From assembly GCF_014643255.1 (NCBI RefSeq), contig NZ_BMJI01000021.1, positions 1-53,528 on the forward strand: a stretch of 53,528 nt of DNA. Reading direction: 5' to 3'. The DNA is from Tersicoccus solisilvae. Its GTDB lineage: Bacteria; Actinomycetota; Actinomycetes; Actinomycetales; Micrococcaceae. A program made the position numbers and the translations under genes. Positions 9,367 through 19,508 of this stretch are shown in pieces; position 1 is the stretch's first letter, and every line of letters begins with the position of its first letter. The notes under the pieces are model-generated. The model searched no databases and had not been told where the DNA came from. It was given only the letters and a program-made list of their open reading frames with translations.

Positions 9367-9780
9367 TCAGGCGCGCGAGCCCTGCCCGGAGTAGGCCCAG
9401 GCGCCGAACTCGCGGACCGCCTCGTAGTACGTCCAGGCCACGCCGTAGCAGGTGTAGCGCCGCGGGTCCCAGCTCCCGTAGGCGGCCGCGCAGGAGGTGC
9501 GAAGCCGGGTGTGGAACGCCTGGTCGCACGCGAGCCGGCCGGTGGTGGAGGCGGCGCTGTAGCAGTCGTCGTGCTTCCCGCAGGCGGAGCGGAAGTCCGC
9601 GCGACCCCAGCCGTCCGGCACCCACGCCGTGCTCGGCGTCCCGCAGTAGTCGGTTTCCGCGGCGGCGACGGTGGCCGTCACCGGGGCGATCGAGGCCGCC
9701 TGCGCGGACGTCGCCGTCAACCCCAGCAGGGCGACCAGCAGCGTCAAGATCCCCAGCACCCGCACGATCGTCGTTCGCAT
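9367..9780 (-). CDS. Secreted prokaryotic phospholipase A2
   Basis: A 137-residue exported protein. Residues 1-29 form a signal peptide (basic start, Leu/Ala core, TSAQA|A-type cleavage site). The mature part of about 108 residues has the prokaryotic PLA2 signature CGKHDDCY, giving the catalytic His-Asp dyad, and a second Asp in ACDQAF. Six cysteines could make three disulfides. This family, known from Streptomyces violaceoruber, hydrolyses the sn-2 ester of phospholipids with calcium. The gene has its own upstream gap (9781-10037), so it is probably expressed alone. A role in lipid scavenging or in attack on other cells is inference. Confidence 0.88.
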   Translation of the reverse strand: MRTTIVRVLGILTLLVALLGLTATSAQAASIAPVTATVAAAETDYCGTPSTAWVPDGWGRADFRSACGKHDDCYSAASTTGRLACDQAFHTRLRTSCAAAYGSWDPRRYTCYGVAWTYYEAVREFGAWAYSGQGSRA

Positions 9781-10037
9781 CCCACGCCCCTTCGCCCGGG
9801 ACGGCCGGGTTTGCCGGATCAGCGCCGTCCAGCGTCAGACTAGGACGCCGTGCAGGACCCGTCCAGAGCCCCGGGCCGAGGTTCGCGGGGCATTCACGCC
9901 CGCGTCGGACGCCGGTACGGAGCGCGTTCCTCACCGGCACCGCCGTCGAGTGTGCGGCTCCTGCTCGCATTCGTGGTCAGAACGACATCGACCGCACACT
10001 CGGCGAGAGTGCCGGCCGGGCCCGGACGAGCGCGCGG

Positions 10038-11126
10038 TCAGACCAAGCGGGTCAGCCAGCCGTGGGTGTCCTCGACGGCGCCGGTCTGGATGCCGAGCAG
10101 TTCCTCGCGGATGCTCATGGTGACGCCGCCGGCCTGGGCCGCGGGCGAGGAGACGGTGCCCTTCTCGGTCTTCAGCTCGCCGATCGGGGTGATGACGGCG
10201 GCCGTGCCGCACGCGAAGACCTCCGCGATCTGGCCGGATTCGACGCCGGTGCGCCACTCGTCGATCATCACCTGCCGCTCCTGCACGTCCAGGCCGCGGT
10301 CCCGGCCCAGCTGCAGGACGGAGTCCCGGGTGACGCCTTCGAGGATGGACCCGGACAGGGCCGGGGTGACGAGCCGCCCGTCGGCGTAGACGAAGAAGAC
10401 GTTCATGCCGCCCAGCTCCTCGACGGCGCCGTCGTCCAGGAACAGCACCTGCTTGCAGCCGTGCGCCTCCGCCTCCAGCTGCGGCAGCAGGGAGGCCGCG
10501 TAGTTGCCGCCGCACTTGGCGGCGCCGGTGCCGCCCCGGCCGGCCCGCGCGTACTGCTCGGACAACCAGATGGACACGGGCGCCACCTCGCCGCCGAAGT
10601 AGTTGCCGGCCGGCGACGCGATCACCCGGTAGGTGACCTCGCGGGAGGGCCGGACGCCGAGGAAGTTCTCCGTCGCGAACATGAACGGACGCAGGTAGAG
10701 GCTCTCGCCGTCCCCGTCCGGCACCCAGGAGCGGTCGATGTCGACCAGCTGCTTGAGGGACTCGACGAACAGCTCCTCCGGCAGCTGCGGGAGCGCCAGC
10801 CGGTGCGCGGACCGCTTCATCCGCGCCGCGTTCTTCTCCGGCCGGAAGGTCCAGATCGACCCGTCCGCGTGCCGGTAGGCCTTCAGTCCCTCGAAGATCT
10901 CCTGCGCGTAGTGCAGCACGGCGCAGGCGGGGTCCATGGGGATGGGTCCGTACGGCTCGATCCGGGCGTCGTGCCACGCACCGTCGTGGTAGTCGACGAC
11001 GGCCGTGTGGTCCGTGAACCAGTCCCCGAACCCCGGGTTCTCCAGGATCTTCTCCCGCTCCGCGTCGCTGCGGGGGTTCGCGTTCAGGGTCCGTGAGAAG
11101 GTCAAGCCCTCGGCCACCGTCGTCAT
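10038..11126 (-). CDS. ilvE: Branched-chain amino acid aminotransferase
   Basis: Catalyses the last step of Leu, Ile and Val synthesis with pyridoxal phosphate. The 362-residue protein is of the class IV fold. It contains HYAQEIFEGLKAYR, YLRPFMFATE, the PLP lysine in GAAKCGGNYAASL, and the C-terminal cofactor loop FACGTAAVITPIG. I choose ATG 11126, preceded by GGTGAGGACGAG; an in-frame extension of 29 residues upstream has no ribosome site and overlaps the leuB end. It is 49 bases downstream of leuB and probably in its transcript. Confidence 0.95.
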   Translation of the reverse strand: MTTVAEGLTFSRTLNANPRSDAEREKILENPGFGDWFTDHTAVVDYHDGAWHDARIEPYGPIPMDPACAVLHYAQEIFEGLKAYRHADGSIWTFRPEKNAARMKRSAHRLALPQLPEELFVESLKQLVDIDRSWVPDGDGESLYLRPFMFATENFLGVRPSREVTYRVIASPAGNYFGGEVAPVSIWLSEQYARAGRGGTGAAKCGGNYAASLLPQLEAEAHGCKQVLFLDDGAVEELGGMNVFFVYADGRLVTPALSGSILEGVTRDSVLQLGRDRGLDVQERQVMIDEWRTGVESGQIAEVFACGTAAVITPIGELKTEKGTVSSPAAQAGGVTMSIREELLGIQTGAVEDTHGWLTRLV

Positions 11127-11175
11127 CTCGTCCTCACCGTTCGTCGATCGTGCGGCCACGTGCGCCGCTGCGTTC

Positions 11176-12240
11176 CTATTGTGCTCGCGCCGCGACCGCA
11201 CCAGCAATCGCATCGCCGACCGCCGTGGTGCCGCGCCGCTCCGCGCCCCGGGTGGACAGGTCCGCGGCCACCGCGGCCCGGACGCGAGCGCCCGCTTCGG
11301 GCTGGCCGAGCGTCTCGAGCATGATGGCGACCGAGAGGATGGCCGCCGTCGGGTCGGCGATCCCCTGCCCGGCGATGTCCGGGGCCGAGCCGTGCACCGG
11401 TTCGAACATGCTCGGGGCGGTCCGGTCGGGGTTGATGTTGCCGGACGCGGCCAGGCCGATGCCGCCCGCGACGGCGCCCGCGAGGTCGGTGATGATGTCG
11501 CCGAACAGGTTGTCGGTGACGATGACGTCGAACCGGGCCGGGTCGGTGACCATGAAGATCGTGGCCGCGTCGATGTGCAGGTAGTCGACGGTCACCTGCG
11601 GGTAGTCGGCGGCGACCTCCTCCACGACCCGCTTCCACAGCCGGCCGGCGTGCACCAGCACGTTGGTCTTGTGGATCCAGGTCAGTTTCCGCCGGGGCCG
11701 GGCCGCGGCCTGCTCGAACGCGTACCGCACCACCCGGCGCACCCCGAACGCCGTGTTGACCGACACCTCTGTGGCGATCTCGGCCTCGGTTCCGGCGCGC
11801 AGAACGCCGCCGTTGCCGGCGTACGGGCCCTCGGTGCCCTCGCGGACGACGACGAAGTCGACCTCGCCGGGATCGGCGAGCGGGCTCGCGACCCCGGCCG
11901 GCAGCAGCGACGGGCGCAGGTTGACGTACTGATCCAGGCTGAAGCGCAGCTTGAGCAGCAGGTCGCGCTCGATCAGGCCCGAGGGGACCCGCGCGTCCCC
12001 CGGGGCCGCGCCCACCGCGCCGAACAGGATCGCGTCGAAGCCACGCAGCCGCTCCAGGGTCTCGTCGGCGAGCACCTCGCCGGTCTTGAGCCAGTGGTCG
12101 GCACCGAGTTCGACGTCGGTCTTCTCGACGCTGACGTCGGTTCCCACGAGGACGGCGTCGAGCACCTTGAGCCCCTCGGCGACCACCTCCGGACCGATCC
12201 CGTCGCCACCGATGACTGCCAGCCGAATCGTCTCGCTCAT
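11176..12240 (-). CDS. leuB: 3-isopropylmalate dehydrogenase
   Basis: Oxidatively decarboxylates 3-isopropylmalate in leucine synthesis using NAD. The 354-residue protein has the N-terminal GGDGIGPEV, the substrate-binding RxGxEGPY region ([13 protein letters not shown]), catalytic Lys in WIHKTNVL, and metal-binding Asp residues in [16 protein letters not shown] 12240 is preferred over a codon three positions earlier, because GGTGG lies at suitable distance. It is first in a leuB-ilvE pair; leuA and leuCD are not in the window. Two copies of a palindromic motif shared with ilvB lie 20-57 bases upstream. Confidence 0.95.
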   Translation of the reverse strand: MSETIRLAVIGGDGIGPEVVAEGLKVLDAVLVGTDVSVEKTDVELGADHWLKTGEVLADETLERLRGFDAILFGAVGAAPGDARVPSGLIERDLLLKLRFSLDQYVNLRPSLLPAGVASPLADPGEVDFVVVREGTEGPYAGNGGVLRAGTEAEIATEVSVNTAFGVRRVVRYAFEQAAARPRRKLTWIHKTNVLVHAGRLWKRVVEEVAADYPQVTVDYLHIDAATIFMVTDPARFDVIVTDNLFGDIITDLAGAVAGGIGLAASGNINPDRTAPSMFEPVHGSAPDIAGQGIADPTAAILSVAIMLETLGQPEAGARVRAAVAADLSTRGAERRGTTAVGDAIAGAVAARAQ

Positions 12241-12259
12241 GGCCACCACCGTAGTTCGG

Positions 12260-12297
12260 CGTCTTGCATCGTGAGAAACGGATCTCAGGATGTGACC
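12260..12297 (-). promoter_or_regulatory. Candidate operator pair upstream of leuB
   Basis: Two copies of one motif lie 20-57 bp before the leuB start. 12261-12277 reads TCTTGCATCGTGAGAAA; 12283-12295 reads TCTCAGGATGTGA. The first matches the centre of the perfect palindrome before ilvB (GTCTCACATCGTGAGAC) at 14 of 17 positions, the second matches its reverse complement at 12 of 13. A common regulator of leucine and ilv genes is inferred; an IclR-type protein such as LtbR/NdgR would be the first candidate. Confidence 0.5.
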
Positions 12298-12470
12298 ACA
12301 TCGGACGAGACCACGGCCTCGTCCCGCGCGTCAGCGGCGGATCGGCGAGCGGCGCGCACACCACGGCACCGAGGCAGCCGCGCGACCCGGCCGCCCGTCC
12401 GGCCCTTCCGCTCCGGCTCCGACCGGAGGATGACGCGCAACCGCCGGACGCCGCCCTAGAGTCGAGAGCG

Positions 12471-13646
12471 ATGGATCTGCACCAACGCCTCGCCCGATGG
12501 ATGCGCGACCGGCCGCGCACCGTCGACGTCGCCGTCGCCGTCCTCCTGTGGTTGCTGACCGCCGTCCTCGCCGGCCGGGCCGACGCGACGGCTGCGGTCG
12601 TGGGCACCGCGCTGCTGGTTCCCGTCGCGGTGCGCCGCCGCTGGCCGATCGGCACCGCTCTGGCCGTGGCCGCCGTCTGCCTCGTCCAGTGGGTGTTCGG
12701 CATCGCGCCGGTTCCCGCGCAGATCGCCGTGCCCCTGGTCGTCTACACCGCCGCGGCCCACGGCCGACGCGCCGGATCCCGCACGGTGCTCGGCCTCGGC
12801 CTCACCGGCGCGGTGCTCGCCGCGCTGCCGGTGTACCTGCAGCGGTGGACCCCCTTCTTCTCCGCGCCGGCCGTCGTCGGTGTCTTCCTGGTCTGCGCGC
12901 TGCTGGTGCTGGTCGCCTGGACCTTCGGCGACCTCGCCCGCACCCGGCGCCTGCGGCTGAAGGAGCTGACCGAGGCGAACCGCCGGCTGCGGGTGGAGCG
13001 GGAGCAGGAGCGGGCACTGGCCGCCGCCGACGAGCGCACCCACATCGCCCGGGAGATGCACGACGTGATCGCGCATTCGCTCACCGTCATGATCACCCAG
13101 GCCGACGGCGCCCGGTACGCGAGCGTGCAGCACCCGGAGGCGGCGCCGCAGGCGCTCGAGACCATCGCCGAGACCGGGCGCGCCAGCCTGCGGGAGATGC
13201 GCCGCCTGCTGGGCGTGCTCCGCGCCGGTGCCGACACCGGCACCCGCCCCACCCCCACGCTCGCCGACGTCGCGGATCTGGTCGGCACGATCCGGTCCTC
13301 CGGGCTCGAGGTCGAGGCGCGCGTCACCGGCCGGCAACGCGCGGCCCTGGCGCCGGGCGCCGAGCTGACCGCCTACCGCGTCGTGCAGGAGGGCCTGACG
13401 AACGTGCTCAAGCACGCCGGGCCTTCCGCGACCGCACTCGTCGAGCTGACGTGGGACTTCGCCGGGCTGACGGTGATCGTCGACGACGACGGGCGCGGCG
13501 CGGCCGCCCTGGACGCCACGGCCGGCGCCCGGCAGGGCCTGGTCGGCATGGCCGAGCGCATCCGCCTCTACGACGGCACGCTGCGCGCCGGTCCCACCGC
13601 CACCGGCTTCCGCATCCGCGCCACGCTCCCCTACCCGGAAGGCTGA
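12471..13646 (+). CDS. Two-component sensor histidine kinase (NarL/DesK class)
   Basis: A 391-residue membrane sensor. About four to five hydrophobic helices span residues 18-152 with almost no extracellular domain. A coiled linker (155-185) follows, then the HisKA_3 dimer domain with phospho-accepting His197 in REMHDVIAHS, and a HATPase domain with VVQEGLTNVLKHA (N box), DDDGRG (G1) and RQGLVGMAERI (G2). Such intramembrane-type kinases next to ABC exporters often sense cell-envelope stress or antibiotics; that is inference here. It is followed three bases later by its response regulator. A -10-like TAGAGT lies eight bases before the ATG, so the transcript may be nearly leaderless. Confidence 0.92.
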   Translation: MDLHQRLARWMRDRPRTVDVAVAVLLWLLTAVLAGRADATAAVVGTALLVPVAVRRRWPIGTALAVAAVCLVQWVFGIAPVPAQIAVPLVVYTAAAHGRRAGSRTVLGLGLTGAVLAALPVYLQRWTPFFSAPAVVGVFLVCALLVLVAWTFGDLARTRRLRLKELTEANRRLRVEREQERALAAADERTHIAREMHDVIAHSLTVMITQADGARYASVQHPEAAPQALETIAETGRASLREMRRLLGVLRAGADTGTRPTPTLADVADLVGTIRSSGLEVEARVTGRQRAALAPGAELTAYRVVQEGLTNVLKHAGPSATALVELTWDFAGLTVIVDDDGRGAAALDATAGARQGLVGMAERIRLYDGTLRAGPTATGFRIRATLPYPEG

Positions 13647-13649
13647 CCC

Positions 13650-14354
13650 GTGCCCCTCGAGACCGACGACGTCCGCCCCGTCCGGGTCGCCGTCGTCGAC
13701 GACCAGCACCTCGTCCGCAGCGGCTTCTCGATGCTGATCGACTCCCAGCCGGACCTGACCGTGGTCGCCCAGGCGGGTGACGGCGTCGACGCGCTGGCGG
13801 CGCTGCGTGCGGTCGCGGCGGACGTCGTGCTGATGGACGTGCGCATGCCGAAGCTGGACGGGATCGAGACGACCCGCCGCCTGCTCGCCGACGGGGGCAA
13901 CCGCTCGGGGCGCGACCTGCGCGTCGTGGTGCTGACCACGTTCGACCTCGACGAGTACGCGCTCGCCGCGATCCAGGCGGGCGCCAGCGGCTTCCTGCTC
14001 AAGGACGCGCCGCCCGAGGAGCTGCTCGCCGCGATCCGCACCGTGCACCGCGGGGACGCCGTCATCGCGCCCTCGACGACGCGGCGGCTGCTCGACCACG
14101 TCGGCCCGCTGCTCACCCGCCCCGGCCGCGAACGGACGGCGGCGAAGGACCTGGTCGCATCGCTCACCGCCCGCGAGCGGGACGTGTTCCTGCTGATCGC
14201 CGACGGGCTGTCCAACACCGAGATCGCGGCCCGGCTCGTGGTCTCGGAGGCGACGGTCAAGACGCACGTGGGTCACATCCTGACCAAGCTCGCCGCGCGG
14301 GACCGGGTGCAGCTGGTCGTGATGGCCTACCGGGCCGGGCTCGTCGCGCCCTGA
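13650..14354 (+). CDS. NarL/LuxR-family response regulator
   Basis: A 234-residue DNA-binding regulator. The receiver domain covers about 10-135, with acidic pair VVDDQ at 16-18, phosphorylated Asp63 in VLMDVRMP, Thr in VVLTTF and Lys in FLLKDA. The C-terminal LuxR helix-turn-helix (about 168-228) has LTARERDVFLLIADGLSNTEIA and VSEATVKTHV. GTG start at 13650, behind AAGG, three bases after the kinase. The likely target is the ABC exporter directly downstream, before which a direct repeat lies at 14403-14427. Confidence 0.93.
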   Translation: MPLETDDVRPVRVAVVDDQHLVRSGFSMLIDSQPDLTVVAQAGDGVDALAALRAVAADVVLMDVRMPKLDGIETTRRLLADGGNRSGRDLRVVVLTTFDLDEYALAAIQAGASGFLLKDAPPEELLAAIRTVHRGDAVIAPSTTRRLLDHVGPLLTRPGRERTAAKDLVASLTARERDVFLLIADGLSNTEIAARLVVSEATVKTHVGHILTKLAARDRVQLVVMAYRAGLVAP

Positions 14355-14402
14355 CGCGTCCCCGCCGGCAGCACCGCCCCGGCGGGAAGGCCCGCGGGCG
14401 CC

Positions 14403-14427
14403 GGCCTCATCCTCACGGCCTCATCCT
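14403..14427 (+). repeat. Direct repeat in front of the ABC exporter
   Basis: GGCCTCATCCT occurs at 14403-14413 and again at 14417-14427, 14 bp apart. It lies in the gap between the response regulator gene and the ABC exporter, 64 bp ahead of a -10-like TAGCGT (14491-14496). Tandem half-sites of this kind would suit a NarL-type dimer, but chance in GC-rich DNA is possible. Confidence 0.35.
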
Positions 14428-14533
14428 GCGGGTGGAGACGGCGCCCGGATCTCCCGCCCGCGCCCGAGGCGTCGCCGGCCCGCTCGTCCCTAGCGTGGAG
14501 CGCGTCACGCGAGGATCACGAGAGAGGACCGCC

Positions 14534-15301
14534 ATGGAACAGACCACGATCGCCGGAGAGCACGCGCGGCAACGGACGGACGTCGCCGTCGCCGCCCGCG
14601 GCGTGCGCAAGGGTTACGGGACGGCCGACGCCCGCGTGGAGGCGCTGCGGGGGGTCGACCTCGACGTCGAGCGGGGCCGCTTCACCGCCATCATGGGACC
14701 CTCGGGTTCGGGCAAGTCCACGCTGATGCACTGCCTGGCGGGCCTGGACACCGTCGACGCCGGTCAGGTGCTGCTCGACGGTGCCGCGCTGGAGGGGCTG
14801 ACCGAACACGAGCTGACCGTGCTGCGGCGGGAGCGGACCGGCTTCGTCTTCCAGTCCTTCAACCTGGTGCCGACGCTGACCGCCCGGCAGAACATCGCCC
14901 TCCCCCTCGACCTGGCGGGCCGCGCCGTGGATGCCGACCGGCTGGCGGAGATCGCCGCGTCGCTCGGGTTGACCGACCGACTGGCGCATCGCCCCCACGA
15001 ACTCTCCGGGGGTCAGCAGCAGCGGGTCGCCATCGCCCGCGCCCTGCTGAGCCGGCCCGCCGTCGTGTTCGCGGACGAGCCGACCGGCAACCTGGACTCC
15101 CGGGTGGGCCACGAGGTCCTGGCCCTGCTGCGGGAGGCGTGCCGCCACCGCGGGCAGACCATCATCATGGTCACGCACGACCCGGCGGCCGCCGCCTACG
15201 CGGATCGGGTGGTCGTGCTCAGTGACGGACTGCTCGTCGACGACCTCGCCGGCCCCACGGTGGAGTCCATCCTGGCCGCCCTGGCCCGGTTGGAGGGCTG
15301 A
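14534..15301 (+). CDS. MacB/LolD-type ABC transporter ATPase
   Basis: A 255-residue ATP-binding protein that powers the permease encoded next. Walker A GPSGSGKST lies at about 55-63, the Q-loop at VFQSFNLVP, the signature LSGGQQQRVAIARAL near 160, Walker B VVFADEPTGN, and the H-loop at VTHDP. The family (MacB/LolD/FtsE-like) drives export or mechanotransmission. The start ATG 14534 follows GAGAGGACC. The stop is two bases from the permease start, so the two are coupled. Regulation by the adjacent two-component system is inferred from order. Confidence 0.93.
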   Translation: MEQTTIAGEHARQRTDVAVAARGVRKGYGTADARVEALRGVDLDVERGRFTAIMGPSGSGKSTLMHCLAGLDTVDAGQVLLDGAALEGLTEHELTVLRRERTGFVFQSFNLVPTLTARQNIALPLDLAGRAVDADRLAEIAASLGLTDRLAHRPHELSGGQQQRVAIARALLSRPAVVFADEPTGNLDSRVGHEVLALLREACRHRGQTIIMVTHDPAAAAYADRVVVLSDGLLVDDLAGPTVESILAALARLEG

Positions 15302-15302
15302 C

Positions 15303-17801
15303 ATGCTGACCGTCACCCTCTCCCAGCTGAAGTCCCAGCCCCGTCGGTTCACGGCCGTCGTCCTCGCCGTGGCCATCGCCGTCGCGTTCGTGTGCGCGGC
15401 ACTGCTCTTCGGGGACTCGTCCCGCGCCACCCTGCGCACCACCGTCGGCGAGGCCTACGCCAAGGCCGATCTCGTGGTCTCCGCCGGCGACGACGCTCCC
15501 CTGTCCGACGCCGCGGTCACGGCCGCGGCCCGCACCGACGGGGTGGCCGAGGCGTTCGCCCCGCGGCAGACGCTGGCGACGGCGGCCGCCGGCGACCGCG
15601 TCTTCCGACCGCTCGTCTCCGCCGCGCCCCCGGCCCAACTGAGCACGGACACCCTCACCGCCGGGTCCGCCCCGGCCGGCCCGGACGGGGTGACGGTCGA
15701 CGCCGACACCGCGACCCGTCAGCACCTGGCCGTCGGCGACCGCTTCACCCTCGCCCCACTCGACCCGGGCGCATCGTCCGGCTCGGCCCGGAAGCCCGTC
15801 ACGGTGACGGTGTCCGGCATCACCGCGCCCTCGCAGTCGCCCCAGCGCGCCGGGATGCCCCTCGTCTCCGCACCGCCTGCGGTGCTGTCGCGGCTATCCG
15901 CGGACGCGCTCCCCGCCAGCGAGATCCAGGTGGCCCTCGCGCCGGGTGCGGACCGCGGCACCGTCGCGACGGCGCTCCACCGCGCCGCCGCGGGCGCCGG
16001 GATCGCCGATCCCGTGGTCGCCACCGCCGACGAACGGGTCGAGGCCCAGGTGGCCCGGTTCACCGGCGGTGAGCGGGTGCTCACCACCGTGCTGCTGAGC
16101 TTCGCCGCGATCGCGGTCCTCGTGAGCATCCTCGTGGTCGGCAACACGTACGCCGTGCTGATCGCCCAGCGCATCCGGGACCTCGCATTGCTGCGCTGCG
16201 TCGGGGCGACCCGGGCGCAGATCCGCCGGTCCGTGCTGGCCGAGGGCGCCGTCGTCGGGGCGGTCGCCTCCGTCGCCGGGGTGGGTCTGGCCCTCGGTCT
16301 GCTCTCGGGGCTGCGCGCCTGGTTGCGGACCCAACCCGACGCGGTCCCGTTCGAACTCGGTGTCTCGCCGATCGCCATCGTGCTGCCGCTGGTCGTGGGC
16401 CTGGCGCTCACGCTGGTGGCGACGTGGCGCCCGGCCTCCGCCGCGACGCGGGTCAAGCCGCTGGCGGCGCTGCGCCCCTCCGCGGAGGAGTCCGGTCAGC
16501 GGCTGGGTTCCCGATTCCGGCTGGTCGGGGGCCTGGTGCTCCTCGTCGGGGGAACCGTCCTCATGATCGGCGGCGCGGCGATCTCGCAGGTGCTCATCGC
16601 GCTGCCCGGCGGCATGCTCTCCTTCGTGGGACTGCTGATGCTCGTGCCGTTCTTCCTGCCCCGGGTGGCCGCGGCGGTGGGTCGCCTCGTCGGCGGCTCC
16701 TCGGTCCCGGGCCGCCTCGCCGCCCTGAACGCCGTGCGCAACCCGCGCCGGACCGCGACGACGGCCACCGCCCTGTTGCTCGGGGTCACGCTGGTCGCGC
16801 TGATGATGACCGGCGCCCAGACCGCCCGGCAGTCGCTCGGCGACGCGATCGCGCAGGCGTACCCGGTCGACGTCGGCGTGGACGTGACCGACGAGGGCCA
16901 GGCCAGGCAGGTGGAGGCGGCCCTGCGCTCCGCCGAGGCCGTGCGGGCGACCACGACGCTGCGTCCCACGGGCGTGGACACCCCGGCCGGTCCCGCGTAC
17001 CAGGCGACGCCCCAGGACGTCGCCGACGTCGTCGACGATCGATCGCTGACGCTGCGCGACGGCGTGGCCCTGGTCCCCGCCGGCTACGACGGCGACACCC
17101 TCACGCTGACCGGTCGGGGCGGCATCTCCGTGACCGTGCCGGTGGTGAGGAGCCGGTCCTCCTCGTTCCCGGTGGTGGTCACGCCAGCGACCGCGGCGCG
17201 CGTGCTGCGCGACGGCCCGGCGACGGGGCCGGCCCTGTCCGGGAACGCCGCGCCGCTGGTCTGGTCCGCGTTGGCCGAGGGCGCCGACGCGGCCGCGGTC
17301 AGCGCCCTGCGCGACGACGTCGCCGCCACCGCCGGCATCGACGTCTCCCAGGTCGGCGGCGGCGCGCTGCAACGCCTGGCGTTCAACCAGATCCTCGACG
17401 TGCTGCTGTGGGTCGTGACCGGGTTGCTCGGCGTCGCGGTGCTGATCGCCCTGATCGGGGTGGCGAACACGCTGTCCCTGTCGGTGCTGGAGCGGACGCG
17501 GGAGAACGCGCTGCTGCGGGCCCTGGGGCTGACCCGGGGTCAGCTGCGGTGGATGCTCGTCCTCGAGGCGCTGCTGCTCGCCGGCGTGGCCGCGGCGCTC
17601 GGGCTCGTGGCCGGGGTCGGGTACGGCTGGGCGGGAGCCCAGTCCGTCCTCGGTGCGCTCGGGCCGGTGAGCCCCGCCGTGCCGTGGGGCCAGCTGGCCG
17701 CCGTCCTCCTCGTCGCGCTGGTCGCCGGTCTGCTCGCGTCCGTGCTGCCGGCCCGCCGCGCCACCCGGCTCAGCCCGGTGCAGGGACTGGCGACGGTCTG
17801 A
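15303..17801 (+). CDS. FtsX-like ABC transporter permease (MacB type)
   Basis: An 832-residue membrane protein of the duplicated FtsX type. The first helix lies at about 17-38, then a large extracytoplasmic domain to about 250, three helices between about 265 and 395, one or two more near 425-470, a second extracytoplasmic domain (about 515-690) and three final helices to about 825. Both halves have the FtsX signature near LALLRCVGATRAQIRR and NALLRALGLTRGQLRW. Gram-positive members export antimicrobial peptides or lipids, or sense them with a partner kinase. With the kinase-regulator pair upstream, this looks like a self-regulating resistance or envelope-stress module. Confidence 0.9.
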   Translation: MLTVTLSQLKSQPRRFTAVVLAVAIAVAFVCAALLFGDSSRATLRTTVGEAYAKADLVVSAGDDAPLSDAAVTAAARTDGVAEAFAPRQTLATAAAGDRVFRPLVSAAPPAQLSTDTLTAGSAPAGPDGVTVDADTATRQHLAVGDRFTLAPLDPGASSGSARKPVTVTVSGITAPSQSPQRAGMPLVSAPPAVLSRLSADALPASEIQVALAPGADRGTVATALHRAAAGAGIADPVVATADERVEAQVARFTGGERVLTTVLLSFAAIAVLVSILVVGNTYAVLIAQRIRDLALLRCVGATRAQIRRSVLAEGAVVGAVASVAGVGLALGLLSGLRAWLRTQPDAVPFELGVSPIAIVLPLVVGLALTLVATWRPASAATRVKPLAALRPSAEESGQRLGSRFRLVGGLVLLVGGTVLMIGGAAISQVLIALPGGMLSFVGLLMLVPFFLPRVAAAVGRLVGGSSVPGRLAALNAVRNPRRTATTATALLLGVTLVALMMTGAQTARQSLGDAIAQAYPVDVGVDVTDEGQARQVEAALRSAEAVRATTTLRPTGVDTPAGPAYQATPQDVADVVDDRSLTLRDGVALVPAGYDGDTLTLTGRGGISVTVPVVRSRSSSFPVVVTPATAARVLRDGPATGPALSGNAAPLVWSALAEGADAAAVSALRDDVAATAGIDVSQVGGGALQRLAFNQILDVLLWVVTGLLGVAVLIALIGVANTLSLSVLERTRENALLRALGLTRGQLRWMLVLEALLLAGVAAALGLVAGVGYGWAGAQSVLGALGPVSPAVPWGQLAAVLLVALVAGLLASVLPARRATRLSPVQGLATV

Positions 17802-17819
17802 GGCCCGCCCAACGACGGC

Positions 17820-17850
17820 GGTCGCGGGTCCCGGGCCGGGATCCGCGACC
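17820..17850. terminator. Bidirectional terminator between ABC permease and metG
   Basis: Eight-bp stem (17820-17827 with 17843-17850) with further pairing inside the loop, placed between two convergent genes. No clear T-run follows, so the efficiency is unknown. Confidence 0.5.
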
Positions 17851-17877
17851 ACCGTGCGCGCGTGCGTGTGATCGGTC

Positions 17878-19425
<1,548 letters not shown>

Positions 19426-19508
19426 CGGGACAGTCTAGGTGAACGCCGTCGGCCGCCCCGTTCGGTGACGGCCGACGACGCCCTCGGACAGCGGATGCGG
19501 TCCGGCGC

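Noticed and set aside
9781-10037. Coding sequence between the phospholipase and ilvE genes
   Set aside because: Frames here are short or shadow-like with no ribosome site or motif; it is probably the phospholipase promoter region.
11127-11213. 29-residue N-terminal extension of IlvE
   Set aside because: No ribosome site and overlap with the leuB end; ATG 11126 has a good ribosome site and family-like start.
12241-12470. Small gene between leuB and the histidine kinase
   Set aside because: The in-frame extension of the kinase here lacks a ribosome site; the region is better explained as leuB operators and the kinase promoter.
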